Shown: in pieces, positions 1-8,019 of the stretch | Layout of the letters: every line of letters starts with the position of its first letter | How positions within the stretch are numbered: the stretch's first letter is position 1 | Origin: Phascolarctobacterium sp. | GTDB lineage: Bacteria; Bacillota; Negativicutes; Acidaminococcales; Acidaminococcaceae | NCBI RefSeq assembly: GCF_030531065.1 | Contig: NZ_JAUNOQ010000009.1 | Location: 1 to 64,000 of the forward strand | Direction: 5' to 3' | DNA: 64,000 bases | Translations under genes and position numbers: made by a program | Notes under the pieces: model-generated | What the model was told of the DNA's origin: nothing | Seen by the model: only the letters and a program-made list of their open reading frames with translations | Databases searched by the model: none

Positions 1-73
1 TTGTACATCAGCTCTTGCTTCGCTTTCAGCTCGCAAATCGCTGTGTACAAGCTTTATACCACAAGGGCGTCTG
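1..73. other. Left-edge intergenic segment with a short inverted repeat
   Basis: TTGTACA (1-7) and TGTACAA (44-50) form an inverted repeat, and a minus-strand TGGTATAA-like box lies at 54-61, possibly a promoter for a gene beyond the left edge. No gene is visible. Confidence 0.3.
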
Positions 74-835
74 CTACAACCGCATCTGATTCAAAAAATT
101 CAGGCTGTTAAGCTGCTTATCCGTCTGAAAAAAAATAAATTTATACAGCAGCCGCTCCAGCGCCATCAAATCGCCGCCGCGCACCGCAAAGGGCGCAGGC
201 TTGGCAAAATCCAACTGCTCCAGCCACTGCCACAGCCGCCGCGTACCGCCGCCGCAGGGCTCCAGTCCTTCACCCGCATAAGCGGCGCGGCAATCGGCGC
301 ACAACGCGCCGCCCTGCAGCGGGCTGAACCAGGCCTCGTCTTTTTCCTCCAGCTTTCTGCCGCAGCCCACGCAATGGCTCAGCTGAGGCGCAAAGCCCGT
401 CAGCCCCAACAGCTTAATAGCAAAGGAAAGCACCACCAGCCGCGGATTGCGTTTAGTCAGGGTTGCCAGCGTTTCCTTGAGCAAAGCGTACAGTTCCTCC
501 TGCGGTTCTCTGTCCTCCGTCAGCACAGCGGTAAGTTCCGCCGCCACCGCGCCGTAAGCCATCTGCTGCATATCAAACGCCTGGGGCAGCCGCACCAGTT
601 CACAGCTGCGCAGCTTATCGATTTTCTGTCCCTGCTGCACCTCGATATTGACGCAGGCGAAGGGCTGCAGCAGTCGCCCCTGCACATTTTTCACATAGCG
701 GGCGCCATAAGCGATAAAGCGCAGCTTGCCGTATTTTTTTGTAAAACAGACCACATATTTATCCGCCGTCTGCCAATGTCTTACATGCAGCACTATCGCT
801 TCGTCCTGCAAAAGCTCCCGCTCGTTGTCCGTCAT
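74..835 (-). CDS. recO: DNA repair protein RecO
   Basis: RecO helps load RecA onto SSB-coated single strands in RecF-pathway recombination repair. The protein shows the family opening (EAIVLHVRHW...D) of the N-terminal OB fold, a helical middle and a four-cysteine zinc site, CVGCG followed by CADC about 25 residues later. A longer reading from TTG at 868 has no ribosome site, whereas GAAGG lies just before ATG 835. The ATG also places the start next to the family's conserved N-terminus and gives 253 aa, a normal length. It is the last gene of the ppiB-to-recO minus-strand run, 29 nt after the CorC-like gene. Function is assigned by family resemblance. Confidence 0.93.
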   Translation of the reverse strand: MTDNERELLQDEAIVLHVRHWQTADKYVVCFTKKYGKLRFIAYGARYVKNVQGRLLQPFACVNIEVQQGQKIDKLRSCELVRLPQAFDMQQMAYGAVAAELTAVLTEDREPQEELYALLKETLATLTKRNPRLVVLSFAIKLLGLTGFAPQLSHCVGCGRKLEEKDEAWFSPLQGGALCADCRAAYAGEGLEPCGGGTRRLWQWLEQLDFAKPAPFAVRGGDLMALERLLYKFIFFQTDKQLNSLNFLNQMRL

Positions 836-864
836 TTCATCCTTCTTCGGGAAAAATCCCTTCG

Positions 865-2160
865 TCAATCAATTTTATTTTTATCAGCCGCGCTCTGTCG
901 CTTTTCCGGCAAAGGAACCGCATGCACCCGCAGTACGCGGAAGCCCTCCGCTTCAATTACCTTAAAGCAGTACGCTCCCACAACCACCGCGTCGCCCACC
1001 TGCGGCTGACGGCCCAAAAGGCCGAAGACATAGCCGCCGATAGTATCCTCCTCCGCCTCGTCAAAGGTCAGATGCAAAAGCTCGCCGATATCGTCCAGCA
1101 GCACCATGCCGTCAAATTCGTAAGCGCCGTCCGCCAGCTGCACCACGTCCTCCGGCTCCATGGCCTCATGCTCGTCCTGAATTTCGCCGACGATTTCCTC
1201 GACTAAATCCTCCATCGTAATCAGCCCCGCCGTGCCGCCGTATTCGTCGGCTACCAGCACCATCTGCACATGACGCTGCTGCATCAGGCGCAAGGCCTTA
1301 GCCACGGGCATAGCTTCGGGAATAACCACGATGGGCCGCATCAGCCGCCGCAAATCATACTGCTCCTCGCCGCCGACAGCCAGCAAATCCCGCACATGAA
1401 TCGTACCGATAACATTGTCCTTATCTTCAACGCACAAGGGGTAACGCGTATGGCGGCTGTCACGCACCACCGCTAAATTTTCCGCCAGACTGTCGTCGGC
1501 AAAAAGGCAAATCATATCCTGCCGCGGCACCATCACCTCGCGGGCCACGCGGTCGGCAAAATCAAAAACATTATCGATCATCCTGCTTTCCAGCTGGTCT
1601 ATCTGCCCCTTCTTTTCGCTGGCGCTGACAATACGGCGCAGCTCGTCCTCGCTGCGGGCTATATCTTCCACAGGCCTGGCGATATGCAGCAGCCTGCGCA
1701 GCGCCGCCGAAGCCTTGCTGGAAACCCACACCAGAGGATACAGCAGATAATGCAAAAAAATTACCGGATACACCGTCGCCACAGCGGCACGTTCTTCGCT
1801 GACCGCCGCCCAGGCCCGCGGCACCAGCTCGCCCCAGACCACATGCAGCAAAATAACCAAAAGCACGCTGCCCAGCCAGGCCAAAGGCAGCTCCAAGGCT
1901 AAGCCTTCATGCAGCAGCAGCGCCAAAAAGCGGCCGCCGAAAATTCCCAGCAGTACGGTAGACGCCGTAATGCCCAGCTGCACGGCGCTCAAATAGCTTT
2001 CCTGCTTGTCCAAAACGCGCACAGCTAAAGACGCGCGGGAAGAACCGCCTTGAGCAAGCTCCTCCAGCTTGCCCTTGCGCGCCCGCGTCAAACCATATTC
2101 CGCAATTACAAAAAAACCGTTTAATAAAACTATCAGCAGCACCAAAACGATTAGCCACAA
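865..2160 (-). CDS. CNNM/CorC-family (hemolysin-like) membrane protein with CBS domains
   Basis: Member of the HlyC/CorC (CNNM) family, linked to Mg2+/Co2+ efflux or its control. An N-terminal DUF21 membrane domain has about four hydrophobic segments in residues 1-140 and the typical NGFFVIAEYGLTRAR opening. Two CBS motifs follow (around 'RYPLCVEDKDNVIGTIHVRDLL' split across residues 235-260, and 'VLVADEYGGTAGLITMEDL'), then a C-terminal CorC_HlyC domain. The only ordinary in-frame start is TTG 2160, which has no ribosome site. The frame stays open upstream to a stop at 2191-2193, and a strong AAAGGAG (2197-2203) sits 9 nt before an in-frame ATC at 2187. The true start may therefore be that ATC, giving a normal GDP-like N-terminus, or a base may be missing. 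Confidence 0.88.
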   Translation of the reverse strand: MWLIVLVLLIVLLNGFFVIAEYGLTRARKGKLEELAQGGSSRASLAVRVLDKQESYLSAVQLGITASTVLLGIFGGRFLALLLHEGLALELPLAWLGSVLLVILLHVVWGELVPRAWAAVSEERAAVATVYPVIFLHYLLYPLVWVSSKASAALRRLLHIARPVEDIARSEDELRRIVSASEKKGQIDQLESRMIDNVFDFADRVAREVMVPRQDMICLFADDSLAENLAVVRDSRHTRYPLCVEDKDNVIGTIHVRDLLAVGGEEQYDLRRLMRPIVVIPEAMPVAKALRLMQQRHVQMVLVADEYGGTAGLITMEDLVEEIVGEIQDEHEAMEPEDVVQLADGAYEFDGMVLLDDIGELLHLTFDEAEEDTIGGYVFGLLGRQPQVGDAVVVGAYCFKVIEAEGFRVLRVHAVPLPEKRQSAADKNKID

Positions 2161-2222
2161 GCTGCCGATAGCGGGATCGCCGTCGATAGGTCATCACTCC
2201 TTTGCCAATTTACAAAAAAAAT

Positions 2223-3137
2223 TTAACGAACATTATAACCAAACTGCTTCAAGGCCTTGTCCTGATTGCGCCAATCAGGCTTTACCTTAACCCACAAATC
2301 TAAAAACACCTTGCAGTACAATAAATTTTCAATATCGGCGCGGGCCTGCTGGCCGATTTTTTTCAAAAGGCCGCCCTTCGCGCCAATCACGATGCCCTTT
2401 TGGGAATCGCGCTCCACAAAAATAGTGGCGCGGATATAAACGCTTTCGTCTTCCCGCTCCTTGAACTCTTCCACCTCAACGGCTACGGAATGAGGGATTT
2501 CGTCCCGCGTCAGGCGCAGCACCTTTTCGCGAATCATTTCCGCAGCGATAACGCGCTCCGGTTGATCGGTCAGCATATCGTCGGGGAAGTAGGCCGGGCC
2601 TTCGGGCAGTAGCCTGGTAATTTCGCCAACCAAGCCGGGAAATTCCCCGTCGTTTAACGCGGACACCGGCACAATAGCGGCAAATTGGTAAAGCCTGCTG
2701 TACTCGTCCATAATTTTAAACAGCTTGCTCTTGTCCGGCAATTTATCTATTTTATTAACCACCAGAATAACCGGCGTTTTTACCTTGCGCAGCAGCTCTA
2801 AAATATAATCCTCGCCCGGGCCGCGCTTTTCCGCCGCGTCGACGACGAATAAAATTACGTCCACCTCCTGCAGCGTGCTTTCAGCGGTGCGCACCATATA
2901 TTCGCCAAGCTTATGATGGGGCTTGTGAATCCCCGGCGTATCCAAAAACATAATCTGCGCGTTATCCGTATTCAGAATGCACATAATTTTATTGCGCGTT
3001 GTCTGCGGCCTGTCGGACATAATGGCAATTTTTTCGCCGATCAGGCTGTTGGTCAGAGTGGATTTGCCCACGTTAGGGCGTCCCACCATGGCGGCAAAAC
3101 CTGCGTAATGCTTCGCTTGCGTATCTATGCTAATCAA
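2223..3137 (-). CDS. era: GTPase Era
   Basis: Era is an essential GTPase that binds 16S rRNA near its 3' end and assists 30S maturation. The Ras-like G domain has G1 GRPNVGKST, G2/G3 with DTPGIHKP, and G4 NKID. A C-terminal KH domain carries VIGAKGGLLKKIGQQAR. The listed TTG 3137 directly abuts the AGGAG (3138-3142), which is too close for normal initiation. An in-frame ATA at 3128 (or ATT at 3134) has the more usual distance, so the real protein may begin at 'DTQAKHYAGF', which also fits the family. The ribosome site overlaps the end of cdd, so translation is probably coupled. Confidence 0.96.
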   Translation of the reverse strand: MISIDTQAKHYAGFAAMVGRPNVGKSTLTNSLIGEKIAIMSDRPQTTRNKIMCILNTDNAQIMFLDTPGIHKPHHKLGEYMVRTAESTLQEVDVILFVVDAAEKRGPGEDYILELLRKVKTPVILVVNKIDKLPDKSKLFKIMDEYSRLYQFAAIVPVSALNDGEFPGLVGEITRLLPEGPAYFPDDMLTDQPERVIAAEMIREKVLRLTRDEIPHSVAVEVEEFKEREDESVYIRATIFVERDSQKGIVIGAKGGLLKKIGQQARADIENLLYCKVFLDLWVKVKPDWRNQDKALKQFGYNVR

Positions 3138-3140
3138 CTC

Positions 3141-3548
3141 CTATAATGAAAATCCGTAGGGCAAAAGCTCCTCCAATGTGCAAATTTTAATATCGCCCCG
3201 GAGATTGCCCAAAAGTATGGTTTTTATCTTAAATTCGCTCATCACCTGACGGCAGGCGCCGCACGGGGCCACGGGCGCAGGCGTGTCCGCCACTACGCAT
3301 AAAGCTTCCAGCTGCCGCTGGCCCGCCCCCGCCGCCGCAAAAACGGCGTTGCGTTCGCCGCAGCAGCACAAGCCGTAGGAGGCGTTTTCCACATTGCAGC
3401 CGCCATAGCATTTTCCGTCGGCGCAGCGCACCGCCGCCCCCACCGCAAAATGCGAATAAGGCGCGTAGGCATGCTCCCTGGCTGCCAGCGCCAGCTCATA
3501 CAGCTCTCGCTGCTCTTTGGCAAGATTTTCCGCACGCATATCCTGCAT
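3141..3548 (-). CDS. cdd: Cytidine deaminase
   Basis: Small tetrameric-type, zinc-dependent cytidine deaminase that converts cytidine and deoxycytidine to uridine forms for salvage. The 135-aa length is usual. The zinc site is visible as NVENASYGLCCCGE followed by PCGAC, with the catalytic Glu in CGE where most relatives have CAE or HAE. Good ribosome site GAGGAGG before ATG 3548, lying over the 3' end of ybeY. The Ala-to-Gly change next to the catalytic Glu is unusual but conservative. Confidence 0.94.
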   Translation of the reverse strand: MQDMRAENLAKEQRELYELALAAREHAYAPYSHFAVGAAVRCADGKCYGGCNVENASYGLCCCGERNAVFAAAGAGQRQLEALCVVADTPAPVAPCGACRQVMSEFKIKTILLGNLRGDIKICTLEELLPYGFSL

Positions 3549-3560
3549 TTTCTTGCCTCC

Positions 3561-4076
3561 TCAATGCCTTCCCGTAGGATGGTCAAAATATTCCTCGGAC
3601 AAATTTATGGCCCGCAGCGCTTCCTCTTCCTTAGCGCGCATCTCGGCCTTTTCTTCCTCCGTCATATGGTCGTAGCCCAAAAGGTGGAACATACCGTGTA
3701 CCGCTAGGTACGTCATTTCCCGCTCCAGCCCGTGGCCATATTCTTCGGCCTGACGCAGCGCCGTTTCCGCCGAAATAATAATGTCGCCGTAAAGATGCTC
3801 CTGCGGCTCCCATTCGTCAAAATTCAGCTCCGGCTCGCCGCTGTCCTCGCAATCCTCGTCCAAAGCGAAGCTCAGCACGTCCGTAGGCTTATCCATGCCG
3901 CGGTATTCACGGTTCAGCGTATGAATTTCCGCATCGTCCACAATGGTCACATCCACCTCGGACTCCTGCGGCAAAGCGTTGAGCCGGGCCACGGCCGCCA
4001 GTCCTTCCCGCAGGCGCTGCAAAACCGCGTCCGTCAATTCTATTTTATCCTGAGCGTTTTCTAAATTGATAATCAT
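3561..4076 (-). CDS. ybeY: Endoribonuclease YbeY (rRNA maturation factor)
   Basis: Zinc endoribonuclease involved in 16S rRNA 3' maturation and ribosome quality control. The metal motif HGMFHLLGYDH matches the family HGxLHLxGYDH, and the upstream TDVLSFAL block is also typical. ATG 4076 is preceded by AAGGAG at 9 nt. It sits 23 nt after phoH, the usual pairing. At 171 aa it is slightly longer than average because of an acidic insert (ALDEDCEDSGEPELNFDEWEP). Confidence 0.95.
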   Translation of the reverse strand: MIINLENAQDKIELTDAVLQRLREGLAAVARLNALPQESEVDVTIVDDAEIHTLNREYRGMDKPTDVLSFALDEDCEDSGEPELNFDEWEPQEHLYGDIIISAETALRQAEEYGHGLEREMTYLAVHGMFHLLGYDHMTEEEKAEMRAKEEEALRAINLSEEYFDHPTGRH

Positions 4077-4099
4077 GCTGCAAACTCCTTCGCCGCCAT

Positions 4100-5068
4100 T
4101 TAAGCGTCCCGCCGCTTTTCAAAGGCTTCATACGCCTTGATAACGCTGCCCACAATCTCGTGGCGCACCACGTCGCGCTCATTGAAATGAATAACGCCAA
4201 TGCCCGGCACGTCGCCTAAAATTTTCGCCGCGTCCTTCAGCCCGCTGTTCTTGCCGCCGGGCAAATCTATCTGCGTAATATCGCCGGTAATAACCATTTT
4301 GCTGCCGAAGCCAAAGCGGGTTAAAAACATTTTCATCTGCTCCGGCGTGGTATTCTGCGCCTCGTCCAAAATAATATAAGCGTCGTTCAGCGTGCGCCCG
4401 CGCATATAAGCCAGGGGCGCTACCTCTATCGTTCCCTTGGCCAGATACTTTTGAAAGGTGTCGCTGCCCAAAAGGTCGTACAACCCATCGTACAAGGGAC
4501 GCAGGTAAGGGTCCACCTTGTCCTGCATATCGCCCGGCAAAAAGCCCAGCTTCTCGCCCGCTTCCACCGCCGGCCGCGTCAGAATAATGCGCTCCACCTC
4601 TTTTTTCTTCAGCGCCGCCACGGCCAGGGCCACGGCCAGATAAGTCTTGCCCGTACCAGCAGGCCCGATGCCCAGCGTAATAAAGTTTTTGCGAATGGTT
4701 TCCACGTACTGCCACTGCCCCAGGGTTTTGGCCTTAATCTGCCGCCCGCGGTTGTTGACGATAATCGTATCGGCGTACATGCGGTGCAAGCTGTCCAAGC
4801 GCCCTTCTTTAACCATATAAATGCTGTAGCGCACGTCGTGGCTGGTCAACGGCAGCCCCTGACGGTACAAAAATAGCAGCTCCTGCAGCAGCCGCTCCAA
4901 GGCGGCGGCTTCCTCCGCCTCGCCGCTGACGCTGATGGTAGTGCCCCGCGCCACTAAGGTGCAGCCGGCAAAAGCGCCGCGAATAATCCGCAGAAGCTCG
5001 TCGTTCTTACCGCAAATTCCTACCATTTCCTGCTGGTCGTGGGTCTGTAAATCAAAATTATTCGTCAA
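4100..5068 (-). CDS. PhoH-like ATPase
   Basis: Cytoplasmic P-loop ATPase of the PhoH/PhoL family, whose cellular role is still poorly defined and is often linked to RNA metabolism because of its ybeY/era neighbourhood. An N-terminal KH-like segment is followed by Walker A GPAGTGKTYLAVA, Walker B VILDEAQN and a sensor TGDITQIDLP. The start is TTG 5068 with GGAGG at 8 nt; no better ATG lies nearby. It is 15 nt after ppiB. The HD-hydrolase gene often found between phoH and ybeY in Firmicutes is absent. Confidence 0.93.
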   Translation of the reverse strand: MTNNFDLQTHDQQEMVGICGKNDELLRIIRGAFAGCTLVARGTTISVSGEAEEAAALERLLQELLFLYRQGLPLTSHDVRYSIYMVKEGRLDSLHRMYADTIIVNNRGRQIKAKTLGQWQYVETIRKNFITLGIGPAGTGKTYLAVALAVAALKKKEVERIILTRPAVEAGEKLGFLPGDMQDKVDPYLRPLYDGLYDLLGSDTFQKYLAKGTIEVAPLAYMRGRTLNDAYIILDEAQNTTPEQMKMFLTRFGFGSKMVITGDITQIDLPGGKNSGLKDAAKILGDVPGIGVIHFNERDVVRHEIVGSVIKAYEAFEKRRDA

Positions 5069-5083
5069 GCTCTTTCCTCCCGC

Positions 5084-5638
5084 TTATCGCTTCTCAATGG
5101 TAATTTTTTTGATAATTACCGGCGTTACCGGCTTATCCGCCGCGTCGGTTCTTACCTTGCCGATTCTGTAAACCACTTCCATCCCCTTGGTCACCTTGCC
5201 GAAAACCGCGTGCTTGCCGTCCAGCCAGCCGCATTCGCGCAAAGTAATAAAGAACTGGCTACCGCCGGTATTAGGCCCTGCGTTGGCCATGGACAGCACG
5301 CCCGGCCCGTCGTGCAGCAGCTTACTGCTGAACTCGTCCGCGATTTTATAGCCCGGCCCGCCGGTGCCGTCGCCCTTGGGGCAGCCGCCCTGAATCATAA
5401 AATTATCGATTACCCGGTGAAAGGTCAGACCGTCGTAAAAGCCCTGCTGCGCCAGCTTGATAAAATTAGCGCTGGTCTTAGGCGCATAATCCGTCGCCAG
5501 CTTAATTTCAAAATCGCCCATACTGGTGCTGAACACCGCCGTAGCGGGCTCGGCCTTTACAGTTTCCTTTTCCTGACCGCAGGCGGTAAGCCCAACGGTG
5601 CACAACAGCAGCATACATATCACAAGAATTTTTTTCAT
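5084..5638 (-). CDS. Peptidyl-prolyl cis-trans isomerase, cyclophilin type, lipoprotein
   Basis: Cyclophilin-type PPIase probably exported and lipid-anchored, assisting protein folding in the envelope. The N-terminus has a signal peptide ending in the lipobox LTAC (Cys20). The mature domain carries cyclophilin blocks [32 protein letters not shown] and [11 protein letters not shown], so the catalytic Arg and Phe/Gln positions are present. ATG 5638 has GGAGG at 8 nt. First gene of the operon, with extended -10 promoter motifs upstream at 5677 and 5749. Confidence 0.94.
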   Translation of the reverse strand: MKKILVICMLLLCTVGLTACGQEKETVKAEPATAVFSTSMGDFEIKLATDYAPKTSANFIKLAQQGFYDGLTFHRVIDNFMIQGGCPKGDGTGGPGYKIADEFSSKLLHDGPGVLSMANAGPNTGGSQFFITLRECGWLDGKHAVFGKVTKGMEVVYRIGKVRTDAADKPVTPVIIKKITIEKR

Positions 5639-5676
5639 TATTACAAGCCTCCAAAAAAATATACTTCGATGATTTC

Positions 5677-5685
5677 ATTATACCA
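5677..5685 (-). promoter_or_regulatory. Extended -10 promoter of the ppiB operon
   Basis: On the minus strand the sequence reads TGGTATAAT about 40 nt before the ppiB start, an extended -10 box (TGnTATAAT). No convincing -35 is present. A second copy of TGGTATAAT occurs 72 bp upstream at 5749-5757, so there may be tandem starts. Confidence 0.55.
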
Positions 5686-5810
5686 CAAGGGCATATGTTC
5701 TGCTATGCCCTGCGTTCGCCTCCGGCTCCGTAATCGCCAAGCATTCACATTATACCACGTCTGCCGCGGCTCTGTCAGCGTTTTCGGCTCGCAAATCGCC
5801 GGGCAAAAAG

Positions 5811-5846
5811 AAAAAAGCCAGGCTCCGCAGAGCCCAGCCTTCTCGT
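5811..5846 (-). terminator. Rho-independent terminator after the FAH-family gene
   Basis: On the minus strand a GC-rich hairpin (GGCTC, loop TGCG, GAGCC, extended by wobble pairs) is followed by TTTTTTC. It lies about 50 nt downstream of the FAH-family stop. Between the two is a short tandem run of five ATTTTC-like hexamers. Confidence 0.75.
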
Positions 5847-5896
5847 TTTCATTTTCATTTTCATTTTCTTTTTCGCTTACCAAATCAGCGCCAATT

Positions 5897-6802
5897 TTAA
5901 TCGACGGTATTTACTAAGCTGCCGATTTTTTCAATGCGGCAAACAATTTCGTCGCCGTGACGCAAAAACGTCGGCGGTTTCATGCCCATGCCCACACCGG
6001 CAGGAGTGCCGGTGGCGATAATCGTCCCCACCTGCAGCGTCATGCCTTGGGAAAGCTCGCTGATCGCGCCGCAGACAGTTTGTATCATGCAGTTGGTATT
6101 GCTGCTTTGCCGCAGCTGGCCGTTGACCGTGCAGCTGATATCCAGATTCTGCTCGTCGCCGATTTCGTCCGCCGTCACCAGGCACGGGCCCATGGGCGTA
6201 AACCCGTCCAGGCTTTTGCCCAGATACCATTGCTTATGACGGGTCTGCAAATTGCGGGCGCTGATGTCGTTAATAATAGTATAGCCGAAAATATACTCCC
6301 GCGCTTCCGCCGCAGTTACGCCCTTGCAGTCGCGCCCCAGCACCACGCCCAGCTCGCATTCATAATCCAGGCTGTCCACCAGCCCGGCGTAAGCAGGCAC
6401 CGCTTCGCCGCAGGCCGTAGCCCGGTTGACGCGCTTGGAAAAATAAATAGTGTAGGGCCGTTCGCCGCCGAAAGCTTCGTCCGAAAAATGCCCCGCTTCG
6501 CGGGCATGAGCTTCATAATTGATGCCCAGGCAAATAACGTCCTGCCGCGGCCGCACAATGGGCGCGCACAGCTTGACGTCCGCCAAATTGACGGCGGCTC
6601 CTCGCAGCACGTCCTCATTAGCCGCCAAACGGTTTAAAATTGCGCGCGCCGCGTCATAATTTTCGATAAGCTCCTGCATATCGCGCAGCTTCAGCTCCGG
6701 CGCCAGCTGCGCCAGACGCTGCAGTCTGTATATCGTGCCGCCCTCGCTAAAAGCCAGCAAAATTTCTTCCTTATTATTTATTTCCGCCGTATAGAACCGC
6801 AT
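5897..6802 (-). CDS. Fumarylacetoacetate hydrolase (FAH) family protein
   Basis: FAH-fold enzyme; the family includes hydrolases, isomerases and decarboxylases acting on 2-oxo or diketo acids. It has a short N-terminal domain followed by the catalytic core from about residue 90 (VICLGINYEAHAREAG, then DYECELGVVLGRDCKGV with metal-binding acidic residues, GYTIINDISARNLQ, and TGTPAGVG near the C-terminus). ATG 6802 follows AAAGGAGG, 11 nt after dpaL. Its place after diaminopropionate ammonia-lyase suggests catabolism of a small keto acid, but the substrate cannot be read from sequence. Confidence 0.88.
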   Translation of the reverse strand: MRFYTAEINNKEEILLAFSEGGTIYRLQRLAQLAPELKLRDMQELIENYDAARAILNRLAANEDVLRGAAVNLADVKLCAPIVRPRQDVICLGINYEAHAREAGHFSDEAFGGERPYTIYFSKRVNRATACGEAVPAYAGLVDSLDYECELGVVLGRDCKGVTAAEAREYIFGYTIINDISARNLQTRHKQWYLGKSLDGFTPMGPCLVTADEIGDEQNLDISCTVNGQLRQSSNTNCMIQTVCGAISELSQGMTLQVGTIIATGTPAGVGMGMKPPTFLRHGDEIVCRIEKIGSLVNTVD

Positions 6803-6813
6803 AATTGCCTCCT

Positions 6814-8019
6814 TTATTTATTCCAGCTCCACGCGCCCTCCCACATAACGCTGCGGTAGTTTGCCAAATCCGTCGCGCCCTCGGTGGAAACGCACAAAAT
6901 TACAGAATCGCCGTCCAGCGCCAGCTGCCGCTTCAGCCAGCTCAACTCCTGCTCCCGCAGCGCGGCAGCCGCCAGTCCCAGCCCCGCCGCGCCGCTTTCG
7001 CCGGAAATTATCGGCGCGTCGCCGCTCGCCGGGTTGCCCAAAACGCGCATTCCCAACGCCGCAATCTCGTCCGGAACGGCGGCAAAAGCAGCGGCGTGCG
7101 CCGCCAGCTGCCGCCAGCCCAAACTGCAGGGCTCGCCGCAGCACAGGCCCGCCATAATGGATTGCAGCTCGCCGCCCACATTATGCAAAGCGCCGTCCGC
7201 CGCCAACGCCGTTTTGTATAAGCAAGCCGCGTTGAGCGGTTCCACAATAATAATCTCAGGCAAATCTTCTTGATAATAATCTGCCAAAAAGCCCGTTACG
7301 GCTCCGGCCATCGCGCCCACGCCCGCCTGCAAAAATACGTGGGTCGGCCGCGCGCCGCCAGCAGCCCGCAGCTGCTGCACGATTTCATAAGCCAGCGTCG
7401 TATAGCCCTGCATAATATGCAGCGGTACTTCCTCGTATCCTTCCCACGACGTATCCTGCACCACGACGCCGCCATGCTCGTCCGCATAACGCCGCGCCAA
7501 CCGCACCGCGTCGTCGTAATTCACATCGGTAATCTCCGCTTCCGCTCCCAGGCTGCGGATATTCTGCAAGCGTTCCAAGGACGAACCCTTAGGCATAAAA
7601 ACCACGGCCCGCTGCTCTAATTTCTGCGCCGTCCAGGCCACGCCGCGCCCATGATTGCCGTCCGTCGCCGTCACAAAAGTAATTTGCCCCAAGCGTTCCT
7701 TTACCTGCGGCGAAGTTAAAAGTTCATACGTCATCTCCCGCATAGGAACGCCCAAGCGTTTGGCGATTTCGCAGCCGATGGCGTAGCTGCCGCCCAAAAC
7801 CTTAAAAGCGTTCAGCCCGAAGCGTTTGCTTTCGTCCTTCACGAAAATATCCCGCACTCCCAAAACGCGCGCCAAATTCTGCAGCCGCGCTAACGGCGTA
7901 CAGCTGTATTCGGGAAAACTGCTGTGAAAGGCCTGCGCCCTGTGCGCCGCTTCCACGCCAAAGTCCGCAGCGAGCGCGGCAACCGTTTGCCGCCAGCTTA
8001 CCGCTTTTATCTCTCGCAT
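6814..8019 (-). CDS. dpaL: Diaminopropionate ammonia-lyase
   Basis: PLP fold-type II enzyme that deaminates 2,3-diaminopropionate to pyruvate and two ammonia. The Schiff-base lysine is in GLNAFKVLGGSYAIG (about Lys73). The glycine-rich phosphate loop appears as FLQAGVGAMAGAVTGF, and TDGNHGRGVAWTAQ matches the family. The 401-aa length is normal. ATG 8019 sits directly against the stop of the CYTH-CHAD gene, with AAGGAG inside that gene's last codons, so it is cotranscribed and probably coupled. Confidence 0.93.
   Translation of the reverse strand: MREIKAVSWRQTVAALAADFGVEAAHRAQAFHSSFPEYSCTPLARLQNLARVLGVRDIFVKDESKRFGLNAFKVLGGSYAIGCEIAKRLGVPMREMTYELLTSPQVKERLGQITFVTATDGNHGRGVAWTAQKLEQRAVVFMPKGSSLERLQNIRSLGAEAEITDVNYDDAVRLARRYADEHGGVVVQDTSWEGYEEVPLHIMQGYTTLAYEIVQQLRAAGGARPTHVFLQAGVGAMAGAVTGFLADYYQEDLPEIIIVEPLNAACLYKTALAADGALHNVGGELQSIMAGLCCGEPCSLGWRQLAAHAAAFAAVPDEIAALGMRVLGNPASGDAPIISGESGAAGLGLAAAALREQELSWLKRQLALDGDSVILCVSTEGATDLANYRSVMWEGAWSWNK

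Noticed and set aside
374-1009. Plus-strand ORF opposite recO/corC, and similar long opposite-strand ORFs over dpaL, aroA, aroF and suf genes
   Set aside because: They are antisense shadows of well-identified genes, a usual by-product of GC-rich codon use, and lack ribosome sites.
1-5810. GCTCGCAAATCGC plus TATACCAC blocks near positions 29-60 and 5750-5800 as a dispersed repeat
   Set aside because: Order and spacing of the blocks differ, and TATACCAC is the complement of the extended -10 promoter motif, which explains its recurrence.
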